64,000 nt of DNA from Pseudomonas sp. ABC1 (GTDB lineage Bacteria > Pseudomonadota > Gammaproteobacteria > Pseudomonadales > Pseudomonadaceae): contig NZ_CP058349.1 in NCBI RefSeq assembly GCF_013395055.1, positions 3,971,897-4,035,896 on the forward strand, written 5' to 3'. Shown piece by piece: positions 6,952-15,855 of the stretch. The translations under genes were made by a program, and so were the position numbers. The notes under the pieces are model-generated. The model had not been told where the DNA came from, searched no databases, and saw only the letters and a program-made list of their open reading frames with translations. The number at the start of each line of letters is the position of its first letter. The stretch's first letter is position 1.

Positions 6952-7833
6952 TCAGTGGTAAAGCCAGTCTCGCAAGTCATCTAAATTGCCTACCACGATC
7001 TGCTGGGCAATAGCCTTGGTATGCACCTTGGTGGGGTCTATCTGATAGCGCTGCAGCACGTATTGCACCAGAGGGCCGCGGGTCTCGATGACGAGCTGCC
7101 CATCTTGCATTCCATAGTCGGCTTCGATGATCGAGCGCTGCCGTGGTTCGAGCCTAGAGTCTGGAGTGATAATGACTGAAACCCGTGTTTCCCAATCATC
7201 ATCGTGTTCGCGGCCTTGCTCGGATCGGTCGTCCATCAGCTCTGGAGTGTCCCTGAAGCGACTAAGCACAAAGTCCCGGTAGTCACGGTTTTTCTCGCAG
7301 TAGGCGCGTACGTGCCAGCGTATGCCTGTATAGATCAGTGTATGTGGAGCTATCAGACGCGTTTCGCTCTCAGGGGTGCTGAAGGAAACGTAATCACACT
7401 CAAGGCGCAGGTTATCTCGGCAGGCCTTGAGCAGTGGCCGCAAAACCTCAGGACGTACCGAACGATCCGGTACACCCAGCACTTCGGTATGCGTGTAGGC
7501 GACAGCCAGGCCCTCAATGTGAGGTGCGCGCTCGTGGTTCTGGTTCAGCAGATGAAGATAGGCGCTAGCGCTGTCGTCGATAAAAAGCGGTTTGAACTGT
7601 TTGCTGGGTACATACCCCTTCAAATGCTTGTCATATTCAAGGTTCTTCGGCGCATGCTCTGCGATGTAGGTATTGATGTCCTTGGAGGCCTGTTGGCGGC
7701 TGATTCCAAAGCTCTGCATCAGGTGATTGGTGGTCAGACGGCCCTCCCACCAAGCTACTGTTTCGATCAGGCGGTAGCGAAGCGCCAAGTCCCAGCGCAC
7801 GGATTCGATCGATTGCTTGCGTTTCATAGCCAC
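6952..7833 (-). CDS. WYL-domain transcriptional regulator (BrxR/CapW-like)
   Basis: A 293-residue regulator. A winged helix-turn-helix lies at about residues 33-58 (TTNHLMQSFGISRQQASKDI), and a WYL domain at about 125-200 includes LIYTGIRWHVRAYCE and RDYRDFVLSRF. A C-terminal region of about 80 residues probably serves dimerisation. Proteins of this layout (BrxR, CapW) repress phage-defence operons until a ligand, thought to be a nucleic acid, binds the WYL domain. It is transcribed away from the four-gene operon that starts at 8137. GGTGGAG precedes the start; an alternative ATG two codons later is possible. A near-perfect palindrome 18 bases upstream of its start fits autorepression. Confidence 0.9.
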   Translation of the reverse strand: MAMKRKQSIESVRWDLALRYRLIETVAWWEGRLTTNHLMQSFGISRQQASKDINTYIAEHAPKNLEYDKHLKGYVPSKQFKPLFIDDSASAYLHLLNQNHERAPHIEGLAVAYTHTEVLGVPDRSVRPEVLRPLLKACRDNLRLECDYVSFSTPESETRLIAPHTLIYTGIRWHVRAYCEKNRDYRDFVLSRFRDTPELMDDRSEQGREHDDDWETRVSVIITPDSRLEPRQRSIIEADYGMQDGQLVIETRGPLVQYVLQRYQIDPTKVHTKAIAQQIVVGNLDDLRDWLYH

Positions 7834-8136
7834 TCCACCTGCACGAAAACTTTACCTGTACGTGTAAACACTCTGGATGTGTCTTTTTAGATTACATATC
7901 CTTGACAGGCCACTCAAGCGAGACCGCTACTCAGCTTTGATTTTCATATGGCCTTGGGCCAGTCTGAGCAATTCAGCATCTGGTATTTGAGATGTAATGC
8001 GTCATAACACGACTAATGTCGACGTGCCATTTTGCAGTGGCTAAGCGAAGTTGACAGCAGGCACCGTGCCAGTGAAAGACGGTGATGCTTTGGCACCCGC
8101 ACGCTGGCACTCGAGAACAGGATTTGAGGGGAAAGT
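7834..8136. promoter_or_regulatory. Divergent promoter region between regulator and defence operon
   Basis: About 300 bases separate the WYL gene and the SbcD-like gene, which diverge from it. The region holds the palindrome at 7851-7868, a TTGACA at 7902-7907 without a convincing -10 at the right distance, and a good ribosome site (GAGGGG) at 8127-8132. Promoters cannot be placed with certainty by eye. Confidence 0.5.
7851..7868. promoter_or_regulatory. Candidate WYL-regulator operator
   Basis: TTTACCTGTACGTGTAAA is an 18-base near-palindrome: TTTAC and GTAAA arms around a GTAC centre, with two unpaired positions on each side. It lies 18 bases upstream of the regulator start codon. It is the best inverted repeat seen in the divergent region. 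Confidence 0.5.
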
Positions 8137-9258
8137 ATGCCAAGGATTCTTCATACTGCTGACTGGCAGGTTGGCCGTCAGTACAACCGCTTTGCTGTGG
8201 ATGATGCGGTTGCACTAGCCGAAGCGCGCTTCTCAACTGTCGAGCGCATTGCTGAGCTGGCGACCAAGGAGCAGGTTGATGCTGTTCTGGTTGCCGGCGA
8301 TATATTCGATGCCCAAACAGTCAGCGAGCGAACTATCCGCCGCCTCTTCAATGCGATGCAAGGTTTCACTGGGCCATGGATGATGCTTCCTGGCAACCAC
8401 GATGCAGCATTGGCAGAAAGTGTCTGGACCCGTGCAGCGCGTATTGGAGCCATGCCGGCAAATGTTCAAGTATTGCTGGAGCCATATGCATACCCTCTGA
8501 CAGATCTTGGCTTGGTGGTGCTCGCGGCCCCCTTGGCTCAGCGGCAGACTTACGACGATTTGACCGAGTGGTTCGATACTGCTGAAACTGACCCGGCATT
8601 GCTACGCATCGGTATCGCTCATGGCAGCATTCAGGGCATGTTGCCTGATGAAGTCGACTCCCCCAATCCGATTGCACCTGATCGTGCGTTAAGAGCGCGT
8701 CTTGAGTACCTGGCCCTGGGGGACTGGCACGGGCTCAAGCAGATCGACGCGCGTACCTACTACAGCGGTTCGCCAGAGCAGGAGCGCTTCAAAGACAACG
8801 GCGCGGGGCAGGTTCTCTTGGTAGACATTTCAGGAGCAGGGCAGCAGCTTTTGGTTGAGTCGAGAAGCGTCGGTCAATATCGCTGGCAGCAGTGGAGTGA
8901 GCAGCTCTCGGTTGCCTCGGATCTGGATCGATTGATTGAGCGAATCGAAGCCACTGACGATAAGTCGGTACTAAGTATCAGCTTGTCAGGTCAGATCGAT
9001 TTGCTTGGTCAACAACGTTTGAAAGATGCCCTGTCCATTGCCGAGGCACGCCATCGAAGTGTGCAGTGCAATATGGCTGGACTGCGCTTTGAGCCCACCG
9101 ATGACGACATCGCTGCTTTGCAGGCTGATGGTTATGTGGGGGAGGTGATCGCCGAATTGCGTGAGCGCCAATTAGCGGATGACTCTCAGGATGCACGGGA
9201 TGCTTTAGTCATTATTGCTGGCCTGTTGCGTGAGCGGAATCAAGAGGGCCGGGTATGA
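8137..9258 (+). CDS. Mre11/SbcD-like metallophosphoesterase nuclease
   Basis: A 373-residue calcineurin-like phosphoesterase of the SbcD/Mre11 type. Visible metal motifs are D9 in HTADWQVG, D55 in GDIFD, N87-H88 in PGNHD, H162 in GIAHGS and H198 in LGDWHG. The first motif has Q11 where classical SbcD and Mre11 have a His, and the last is GDWH instead of GHxH. Catalysis may therefore differ from housekeeping SbcD. It should work with the Rad50-like ATPase whose start overlaps its stop by 4 bases. It opens a four-gene operon facing a WYL regulator, so a defence role is inferred and ordinary repair is less likely. Confidence 0.88.
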   Translation: MPRILHTADWQVGRQYNRFAVDDAVALAEARFSTVERIAELATKEQVDAVLVAGDIFDAQTVSERTIRRLFNAMQGFTGPWMMLPGNHDAALAESVWTRAARIGAMPANVQVLLEPYAYPLTDLGLVVLAAPLAQRQTYDDLTEWFDTAETDPALLRIGIAHGSIQGMLPDEVDSPNPIAPDRALRARLEYLALGDWHGLKQIDARTYYSGSPEQERFKDNGAGQVLLVDISGAGQQLLVESRSVGQYRWQQWSEQLSVASDLDRLIERIEATDDKSVLSISLSGQIDLLGQQRLKDALSIAEARHRSVQCNMAGLRFEPTDDDIAALQADGYVGEVIAELRERQLADDSQDARDALVIIAGLLRERNQEGRV

Positions 9259-11894
9259 AGCTGCGAGCCCTACGTGTCGAACAGTTGCGTCAATTCCGTC
9301 AGCCAGTAGAAATCCGCGATTTTCAACCAGGCATCAATTTGTTCGTCGGCCCCAACGAGTCCGGCAAAAGCACCTTGGTGAGTGCGATTCGCGCGGCTTT
9401 CTTTGAGCGATCAAAATCCACCAGCCTCGACACTATGCAGCCTTGGGGCGACTCCGAGGCTGCTCCCAAAGTCGAGCTTGAATTCGACTGGCAAGATCAA
9501 CGCTGGCACTTGAGCAAAACTTTTGTGAGAAAGAGGCGTTGCGACCTGCTGATTGATGGCCGCTCCTTCAATGGTGATGAGGCTGAAGATCAGCTGGCCA
9601 ATCTACTTGGCTATGAGTTTTCTGGACGTGGTCTCAGCAAGGCTGAGCACTGGGGCATCCCGGGGTTGCTGTGGGTCGAGCAAGGGGCAGGGCAGGAGCT
9701 CAACGACTCGGTCAAACATGCCGGCGGCCATCTGCAATCTGCACTGGGTGAAAGCCTCGGCGAGTTGGTCAGCAGCGCGGGCGGTGAGCTGATCGATGAC
9801 GTTACCCTTGAGCGAAGCAAATTGCTCTCTAAAACCGGAAAGTCCACCGGCGATTTGGCACTCGTGGAGCAAGAGGTTGCAGCGCTTCAGGGGCAACGTG
9901 ATGAGCTGTCAGGCAAGGTTGCGACTTACCAGCAGCAAGTGGATCGACTCACGTCTCTCCTACACGAGCAGCACCAAGACAGAGACAAGCCTTGGGACAG
10001 CTTCCGTCAGCAAGCGGCGGAAGCTCAACGGCGTGTCGATGAAGTAGACGGGTGGCTTCAAGAGCAAGCGAGGGAGCAGCAGGCGCGTGGTCACTGCGAG
10101 CAGAACCATGCCTATACGCTGGAGCAACTGAAGACCTTCGCTTCGCAGGAAGACGAGCTGCAAAAACGCGAAAAAACCAGGAATGCTGCGTTGTCTGCAT
10201 TGGAGGAACTGCAAGGGCGAGAAGCGTATTTGCAGGAGCGTTTGCTTCGCCTGCGCACAGAGCATGATGTCGCGCGTGAGCTTTTGGCGCAGGCACGACT
10301 GGCTGAGCAACGCAGTATTCTGTCCAGAGAGTTGACGGTCGTGCAGCAGCGTTTGGACGCCTCAGGGGACAGTCTTGGCCAAGCGAAAGACCTTCAGAGC
10401 AAGCTCGGCCAATTGCAGGAGAGCCGACAGGCGACAGTTATCGATGCGGTTCAGTTGAAGCGCTTGCGCACGCTCACTCGTGATCTTGAGGCCGTACAGA
10501 TCAAGCAACAGGCTGTAGCGACGCGACTGCGTTACGCCCTTAATCCTAGGCAGAGCTTGCGTGTCGGAGAAACCGTTATCAGCGGACAGGATGAGCTGCT
10601 TCTGCTGGCGCCGACGGAAATAGATATCCAAGGCATCGGTAAACTGCAGATCAGCCCCGGTGGAGAAGACCTGGATGAGTTGGCGCTGCGTTCGCAATCT
10701 TTGCAAGACGAGATCGCAAGCCTGCTTTCCAGTTTGCGAGTCGATAGCTTGGTTCAGGCTGAGCAGCGAGCAGAACGCAATCGAGCGCTTGGTGAAGAGA
10801 TTGCCCAAGTCGAGCTGCTGCTGAATCAGTTGGCACCGAAAGGGGTCGATGTGCTCTCGGAGGCACGTCGACTCGATGAGCTCAGGACGAGCGATCTGCA
10901 GAGCCAGGTGCAAGCGCTACCGCAGACCCAGCCTGATCTGCCCTCGATCACCGTGGCGGAGACGACTTTGCAACACGCTGCCGATGGCGTGAGCGAGGCG
11001 GGCGCTGCGATGAGTCAGTACCAGACTCAATTTGCTGTAGCTCAGCAGCGCCTGGAGGCAGCCAGCGAGGAGTGGCAGCGCTTGCGCGATGAGCTGAATG
11101 CACCCGATCGGCAGCAGCGCGAACAGGATCTTCGTACGCGTCTGGTTGAATTGAAAAGTGAGCTCCAGCGCCTGGAGACCTCTATCGATGCCAGGGCGAG
11201 CCAGATCGAAGCGGCTCAACTGCAGTTGCTTCGCCAGGATGTTGAGCGATTTACCAATACCGCTAAAGCACTGGAGGAGGCTGCTCGGAATCGATCGACT
11301 GATATAGTCAGACTGCAAAGCTCGCTCGAGGCGCTGGGGGCGGAGGGACTCGAGGAGCAGTTGGCTGGGGTCGATCAAGAGCTCGAGATGGCAACGACCC
11401 GGCATACTGAGCTTATGCGTCGTGCGAAAGCTCTGGATCTGCTGCTGGAGCTTCTCAACGGCAAACGTCATGCGCTGACGCAGCGACTCCAGGCTCCCTT
11501 GCAGCGCCACCTCAATCGCTACCTGCAGATGCTTTTCCCTCAGGCGCAGCTTGTCGTCAACGACAAGCTTGAGCCCGTTCAACTCATGCGTTCGGTCGAT
11601 AACCGTATTGAATACGGAGAGCTACCTGCTCTGAGTTTCGGTGCACGCGAGCAGATGGGGCTGATCAGTCGTTTGGCGTATGCCGACCTTCTACAAGAAG
11701 CTGGTCGCCCGACTTTGATCATCCTGGATGACGCCTTGGTTCATAGCGATCAACAGCGTCTTGCACAAATGAAGCGTGTGCTGTTTGACGCCTCTCAGCG
11801 ACATCAGATCCTGCTGTTCAGCTGCCACCCGGAAAGCTGGCGAGACCTCGGGGTGATCCCGCGAGATATGTCAGCGTTGAAGTCAGCTAACTAG
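9255..11894 (+). CDS. Rad50/SbcC-like AAA ATPase with coiled coil
   Basis: An 879-residue SMC-type ATPase. Walker A is GPNESGKST (residues 32-40). The ABC signature begins LSFG at 793-796, Walker B is LIILDD with D825-D826, and FSCHPE follows as the H-loop. Between them lies a long Gln/Glu/Leu-rich coiled coil, roughly residues 195-720. No CxxC zinc hook is seen, so it resembles YhaN-like proteins more than classical Rad50. ATP binding should close the heads on the neighbouring nuclease. It is coupled to that gene by an ATGA overlap, and 43 bases separate it from the helicase gene, which has its own AAAGGA site. Confidence 0.88.
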   Translation: MKLRALRVEQLRQFRQPVEIRDFQPGINLFVGPNESGKSTLVSAIRAAFFERSKSTSLDTMQPWGDSEAAPKVELEFDWQDQRWHLSKTFVRKRRCDLLIDGRSFNGDEAEDQLANLLGYEFSGRGLSKAEHWGIPGLLWVEQGAGQELNDSVKHAGGHLQSALGESLGELVSSAGGELIDDVTLERSKLLSKTGKSTGDLALVEQEVAALQGQRDELSGKVATYQQQVDRLTSLLHEQHQDRDKPWDSFRQQAAEAQRRVDEVDGWLQEQAREQQARGHCEQNHAYTLEQLKTFASQEDELQKREKTRNAALSALEELQGREAYLQERLLRLRTEHDVARELLAQARLAEQRSILSRELTVVQQRLDASGDSLGQAKDLQSKLGQLQESRQATVIDAVQLKRLRTLTRDLEAVQIKQQAVATRLRYALNPRQSLRVGETVISGQDELLLLAPTEIDIQGIGKLQISPGGEDLDELALRSQSLQDEIASLLSSLRVDSLVQAEQRAERNRALGEEIAQVELLLNQLAPKGVDVLSEARRLDELRTSDLQSQVQALPQTQPDLPSITVAETTLQHAADGVSEAGAAMSQYQTQFAVAQQRLEAASEEWQRLRDELNAPDRQQREQDLRTRLVELKSELQRLETSIDARASQIEAAQLQLLRQDVERFTNTAKALEEAARNRSTDIVRLQSSLEALGAEGLEEQLAGVDQELEMATTRHTELMRRAKALDLLLELLNGKRHALTQRLQAPLQRHLNRYLQMLFPQAQLVVNDKLEPVQLMRSVDNRIEYGELPALSFGAREQMGLISRLAYADLLQEAGRPTLIILDDALVHSDQQRLAQMKRVLFDASQRHQILLFSCHPESWRDLGVIPRDMSALKSAN

Positions 11895-11937
11895 CTCCGT
11901 CAACCAGTACTAAATTGCGACCACGTAAAGGAATTCT

Positions 11938-14900
11938 ATGAGCCTCCTGGACGGTAGTATCCCCGCTGAACTAAGAAACGAAATCAACTCGCACAGAGCG
12001 AAGTTAGCAGCCTTCTTTAACGGGAATGCCAAAGCCAACCCTTCGGTGAGTTTTGCGAATGATGGTACTGGCTTTGGCAAGTCATACAACGTGTTCGATC
12101 AGTTCGTCGAGCACTCGGCAGAGCGGTGTGAGCGTGGCGGCCATCGCAACCTGTTCTTCATTACTCCGCACAAGGCTCAAATAGACGTTTCTAAGGTGAC
12201 TCAAGAGAAAGCCGCTACGCGTGGCGTCAGCATCCTGAGTTTCCTAGCCGAGCAAGACTTGTCCGACCTCAACTTCGTCGGTTGGGTGTCGAAGGTGCGC
12301 AATGAAGACCTGTACCTCGGCTGGATAAAGGCTTTCAAAGCCGGCTATTACCAGGAGGCGATTGGCGAGCTGGACAATGCGGTTAGTGGGCTCAAGGCTA
12401 CTGAGTCTGAACGAGCGCGGTATATCAAATCGGGTATCGCCGACTTTTTGCGCGAAGTTGAGCTGGAGCGACGGGTTAATCTCTCCAAACAGCGTCTGCT
12501 CCATGCGCTTCAGGACTTAGCCAAGGCCGTTATCCAAGAGAAGGTCGACGATCGATTCGTGACCACGCAACGACTTTTTCAGCTCGCCGGTAATGATCGA
12601 GAGCGCGCGAAGATCCAGGTCATCGACCATGTATTACCCTTCGAGCGAGCCAAGGTCGGCCCGACTATTTTCATCGCCACCACCGCTCGATTTCTCAAAC
12701 GCGCGTTTATCGTGTACCTCGACAAGAAACGAGAGCCGAATATCAAGAAGCTGAGCTTTGATGCAATCCTGGGGGCTAAACGGCCGCCTACGGATGCTGA
12801 GCAGGAGGAAATTGCCCCGATCGGAGAGGCCTGTAGTCTGCCCCACGGCGAGCAAATTGCTTACTTGAGGGATGGCTTCTTCATCCGTGACGATTCCAAC
12901 TACTTCAAGGAGCACGGGATCACCTTTAACTTGGTCGTAGATGAAGAGCACGATAGCTACGATCGGATCTTCGAGGAGAGCAAGAAGAAGCTGGTCAGTG
13001 AGAGAGTTAAACCGCCTCATGTCATTGCCGGTCTTCACCGTCTGATGGAGACGATCACGGCAGAGTATGGCCCAGATGATGATGAGCCCATCGCGTTCAA
13101 CGAAACAGTTGACCTGATGAATGATTTCCGGCGGCACTACGAACAGGACTGCGAAACCAGTGTAGGTCTGGATGACATCCTTCAGATGTGCTCTGGGAAT
13201 GTGGGTCATATTACGATCAACAACCGTGACGTTGAGCAAATCCTTGCACTGTCACGGAATATCTTCAGCTTGACGCCTCGGCGCTTCTACAACGAGGAAG
13301 CGCTAAAAAGAATCCGCATGCGTTCAGTCTGCGGAAAGAGCGAGATTCGTCTGTACTTTGATGATGGCGCTCCGTGCACCGATCCGACCCTACATGACTT
13401 CCTGCAGGTCATGCTCTGTGCGCTCTATGCATGCTCCAAAATTTCTCAGGACAGCCCTCTGCAGCATCTGCTGGAGTTGGGTGAGGATGCTACTCAGAAC
13501 GCCCCTCTGTCTGAGTTCATCAAGAAGTCTCGCCAACACCGATCCTACGTAGCATCCGTATTCGACCGTGCCAAGGATGCGGAGATCTTTGTTGATGCGT
13601 TCTTCACCTTTTTCGCCCCGAAGATCGTGTTTTCCTTGGTAAAGGTAGGCACGATCCCCTTCGGTGGCGACGCAGTGAAGAACCGGGTCTTCGTCGATTT
13701 CCACATCGACCTGATCTTGGAGTTGCCCGAGGTCAAGTTGCTTCGAATCCTGCATGGAACCCAGAATAGCGTTATGTGCCTGAGCGCCACGACTGGCTTC
13801 AAGGATTCCTACTCCGGCAACTTCTCTAGGAAAATGCTCGCTCGCTATGGGGAGGCTGCTCCCAATAACCTTGATGTGCGTGTGGTTCTGCGTTCTCAAG
13901 ATGATGTGTGCGCGATGGCAGATCTTCGAGATGCCCGCGCCAAGGCCAGAACGGTGGAAATCAGGCCCTTCCACAATACGTCTGCCGATCACGTCAGCGG
14001 TCTGCGGGATGAACCGACGTTCAAGAGTGCATACAGATTTTGGTCAGGTCTGCTGCTCCCACCTGGCTACCACGAAAACAAGTATCGAATGTCTGCATAT
14101 CGCAGGCAGATCGAGGCAATGCTCATGGCGGCTTGGGATGAGAAGAACACCTTCGTTCTTTCCCTCAATAATCGCTTTGCGGAGCTCTTCAAGAACCTGT
14201 TCGCACAAGATAGTAATGGCCAACTTCGAGGGCTCAGCCGGCTCTATCAAGATAAGATATTCGAGCTCAAACCCTTTGAGGGCAAAACTAAGATTAGGGT
14301 CATCCTCTTCAGTGCTCAGCTGGCGAGGGAGATCGACATCGACAAGTATCTCAAGGTAGATGCTGATACACGGATCTGCTTGATCTCTGCCTATGGCAGC
14401 GCCGGCACCGGCCTGAATCTGTTCGTAGAGCGGGCAGAAGACAACTTCTACCAGGACTTTGATCGTCTGGTGTTGGTGAATACCCCTTTCTACAGCGCGA
14501 TCCGTGAGAAAGACACTGGCCTCAATACAGTTAAAAATCACATCCTTTTGCTCAAGCACATCTCATCGGGGGCGAGCGAGGCTATTCGATTGGCAGAGTT
14601 CGATTCCAATCTGATGCAGCCTAAGAACCGACGTATTCTGAATCAGGAACACGATCTGGCGGTTCTCAAGGCGATCATTCAGGCTGTAGGGCGAGTCGAG
14701 CGGCGTGACAGCTATCTCCATAGCGAGATTTTTTTGCCCAGTGACGTCATTGATGATCTGGTGGTGCGCTATAGCCAGCTTCGCCGAAACGGTAACGACT
14801 TGCTCATTAACAGCCTCTCGTTGCTGAATCATAGACTCATGCAATTCTGCCTGGAGGAAGCAGAAAGCCGATGTTTCGCAACCAGGGAAGAGCGTGAGAA

Positions 14901-15855
14901 GTTCACCGCTACTGTGGCTAGCGCAGCCGGTGATATCGAGGACTTCTTCAAAGGAGCATTCCGCAGCAAGATTCTGAGAAGCGCGCGTGAAGGCAATCGT
15001 GATGCGATGTCGTTCAACGAGATGCTTAGATTGCCGGAGAGCATTACCGCCCCGGAAAAGTACCTAAGCATGCTGCTGTCATCACCGTTGGTGAAGGCCT
15101 CCACATACTACCAGGAGGTCATCAGCGCTTTTTACTTACCGAAGCAAATCACAGATCGGATCACTGTCTGCACTACCTCGGAGAGCTCCCTTCACCTCAG
15201 CGATCTATTGCACGGGCAGACCGTCTACCAGCCAGGAAAATGGCTTGTGCCCGACTACGTGCGTGCTGATGGCGAAAATCGCGATGAGGGCCCTGGGATC
15301 ATCAACATGGCATGCAATATGGCCAACGGCGGGATTGATGTGCATCTGCCGAATCCTGCGCTGATCCCTTTGTTGAAGGGGAATGTCGGGGAATTTATTT
15401 TCTCGAAAGTGCTATCCGCACTTGGCGTTTCGCCGCTGAGCTTGGATGAGTTGGTCGATCTGCTGGGGCCTGCAGTATACGAGCGCTATGACACCTATGT
15501 TCATGATGAAAACACCCTGATCTGCATTGATGTGAAGCGCTGGTCGGGAAGCCTGGCAAACGAAGACCTATCTCTGAAAACCCTGCGCAGTGCTGAAACC
15601 AAAAGAAAGGAAATTTCCGAGTTGTGTGAACGCCTGAATCTGAAACCACGTTTCCTCTACGTCAACACACAACCCGACGACAACAGCCTGAATGCTGAAC
15701 GCGAGTTTAATGCCGGGGAGTCCATTCATTTTCTGAACGCCTTCAAGAAAATCACTCAGTACGTACCTCTCACAGGCACGACACGCATGCACAGAGTCGA
15801 TGACCGCTTGATGATCAATCCCACTTTGGTACAGCTGCTAAGGAACGCGCAATGA
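11938..15855 (+). CDS. SF2 helicase with C-terminal PD-(D/E)XK nuclease, DdmD-like
   Basis: A 1,305-residue protein. Helicase motifs in order: Walker A DGTGFGKS (42-49), TPHKAQ, DEEH (335-338), LSATTG (motif III), AYGSAGTGLNLF (motif V) and QAVGRVER (915-922). Near the C-terminus E1152, D1185 and D1198-V-K1200 form a PD-(D/E)XK nuclease signature. An SF2 helicase ending in this nuclease, followed by a gene for a protein of about 690 residues, is the layout of DdmD, which shreds plasmids marked by the Argonaute-like DdmE. The DdmD assignment is inferred from architecture, length and order, not from alignment. The helicase call itself is secure. The stop overlaps the next start by 4 bases. Confidence 0.78.
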   Translation: MSLLDGSIPAELRNEINSHRAKLAAFFNGNAKANPSVSFANDGTGFGKSYNVFDQFVEHSAERCERGGHRNLFFITPHKAQIDVSKVTQEKAATRGVSILSFLAEQDLSDLNFVGWVSKVRNEDLYLGWIKAFKAGYYQEAIGELDNAVSGLKATESERARYIKSGIADFLREVELERRVNLSKQRLLHALQDLAKAVIQEKVDDRFVTTQRLFQLAGNDRERAKIQVIDHVLPFERAKVGPTIFIATTARFLKRAFIVYLDKKREPNIKKLSFDAILGAKRPPTDAEQEEIAPIGEACSLPHGEQIAYLRDGFFIRDDSNYFKEHGITFNLVVDEEHDSYDRIFEESKKKLVSERVKPPHVIAGLHRLMETITAEYGPDDDEPIAFNETVDLMNDFRRHYEQDCETSVGLDDILQMCSGNVGHITINNRDVEQILALSRNIFSLTPRRFYNEEALKRIRMRSVCGKSEIRLYFDDGAPCTDPTLHDFLQVMLCALYACSKISQDSPLQHLLELGEDATQNAPLSEFIKKSRQHRSYVASVFDRAKDAEIFVDAFFTFFAPKIVFSLVKVGTIPFGGDAVKNRVFVDFHIDLILELPEVKLLRILHGTQNSVMCLSATTGFKDSYSGNFSRKMLARYGEAAPNNLDVRVVLRSQDDVCAMADLRDARAKARTVEIRPFHNTSADHVSGLRDEPTFKSAYRFWSGLLLPPGYHENKYRMSAYRRQIEAMLMAAWDEKNTFVLSLNNRFAELFKNLFAQDSNGQLRGLSRLYQDKIFELKPFEGKTKIRVILFSAQLAREIDIDKYLKVDADTRICLISAYGSAGTGLNLFVERAEDNFYQDFDRLVLVNTPFYSAIREKDTGLNTVKNHILLLKHISSGASEAIRLAEFDSNLMQPKNRRILNQEHDLAVLKAIIQAVGRVERRDSYLHSEIFLPSDVIDDLVVRYSQLRRNGNDLLINSLSLLNHRLMQFCLEEAESRCFATREEREKFTATVASAAGDIEDFFKGAFRSKILRSAREGNRDAMSFNEMLRLPESITAPEKYLSMLLSSPLVKASTYYQEVISAFYLPKQITDRITVCTTSESSLHLSDLLHGQTVYQPGKWLVPDYVRADGENRDEGPGIINMACNMANGGIDVHLPNPALIPLLKGNVGEFIFSKVLSALGVSPLSLDELVDLLGPAVYERYDTYVHDENTLICIDVKRWSGSLANEDLSLKTLRSAETKRKEISELCERLNLKPRFLYVNTQPDDNSLNAEREFNAGESIHFLNAFKKITQYVPLTGTTRMHRVDDRLMINPTLVQLLRNAQ

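Noticed and set aside
7902..7907. TTGACA as a -35 box for the SbcD-like operon
   Set aside because: The sequence 16-18 bases downstream (around CGCTAC) does not resemble a -10.
8137..11894. Housekeeping SbcCD pair
   Set aside because: Altered metal motifs, no zinc hook, position inside an island and coupling to a WYL regulator and helicase argue against the chromosomal repair complex.
11938..15855. BREX, DISARM, Druantia or Hachiman helicase
   Set aside because: None of the partner genes of those systems (PglZ/BrxC, DISARM methylase and PLD, DruABCDE, HamA) is adjacent; the nuclease tail and the 694-residue partner fit DdmD better.
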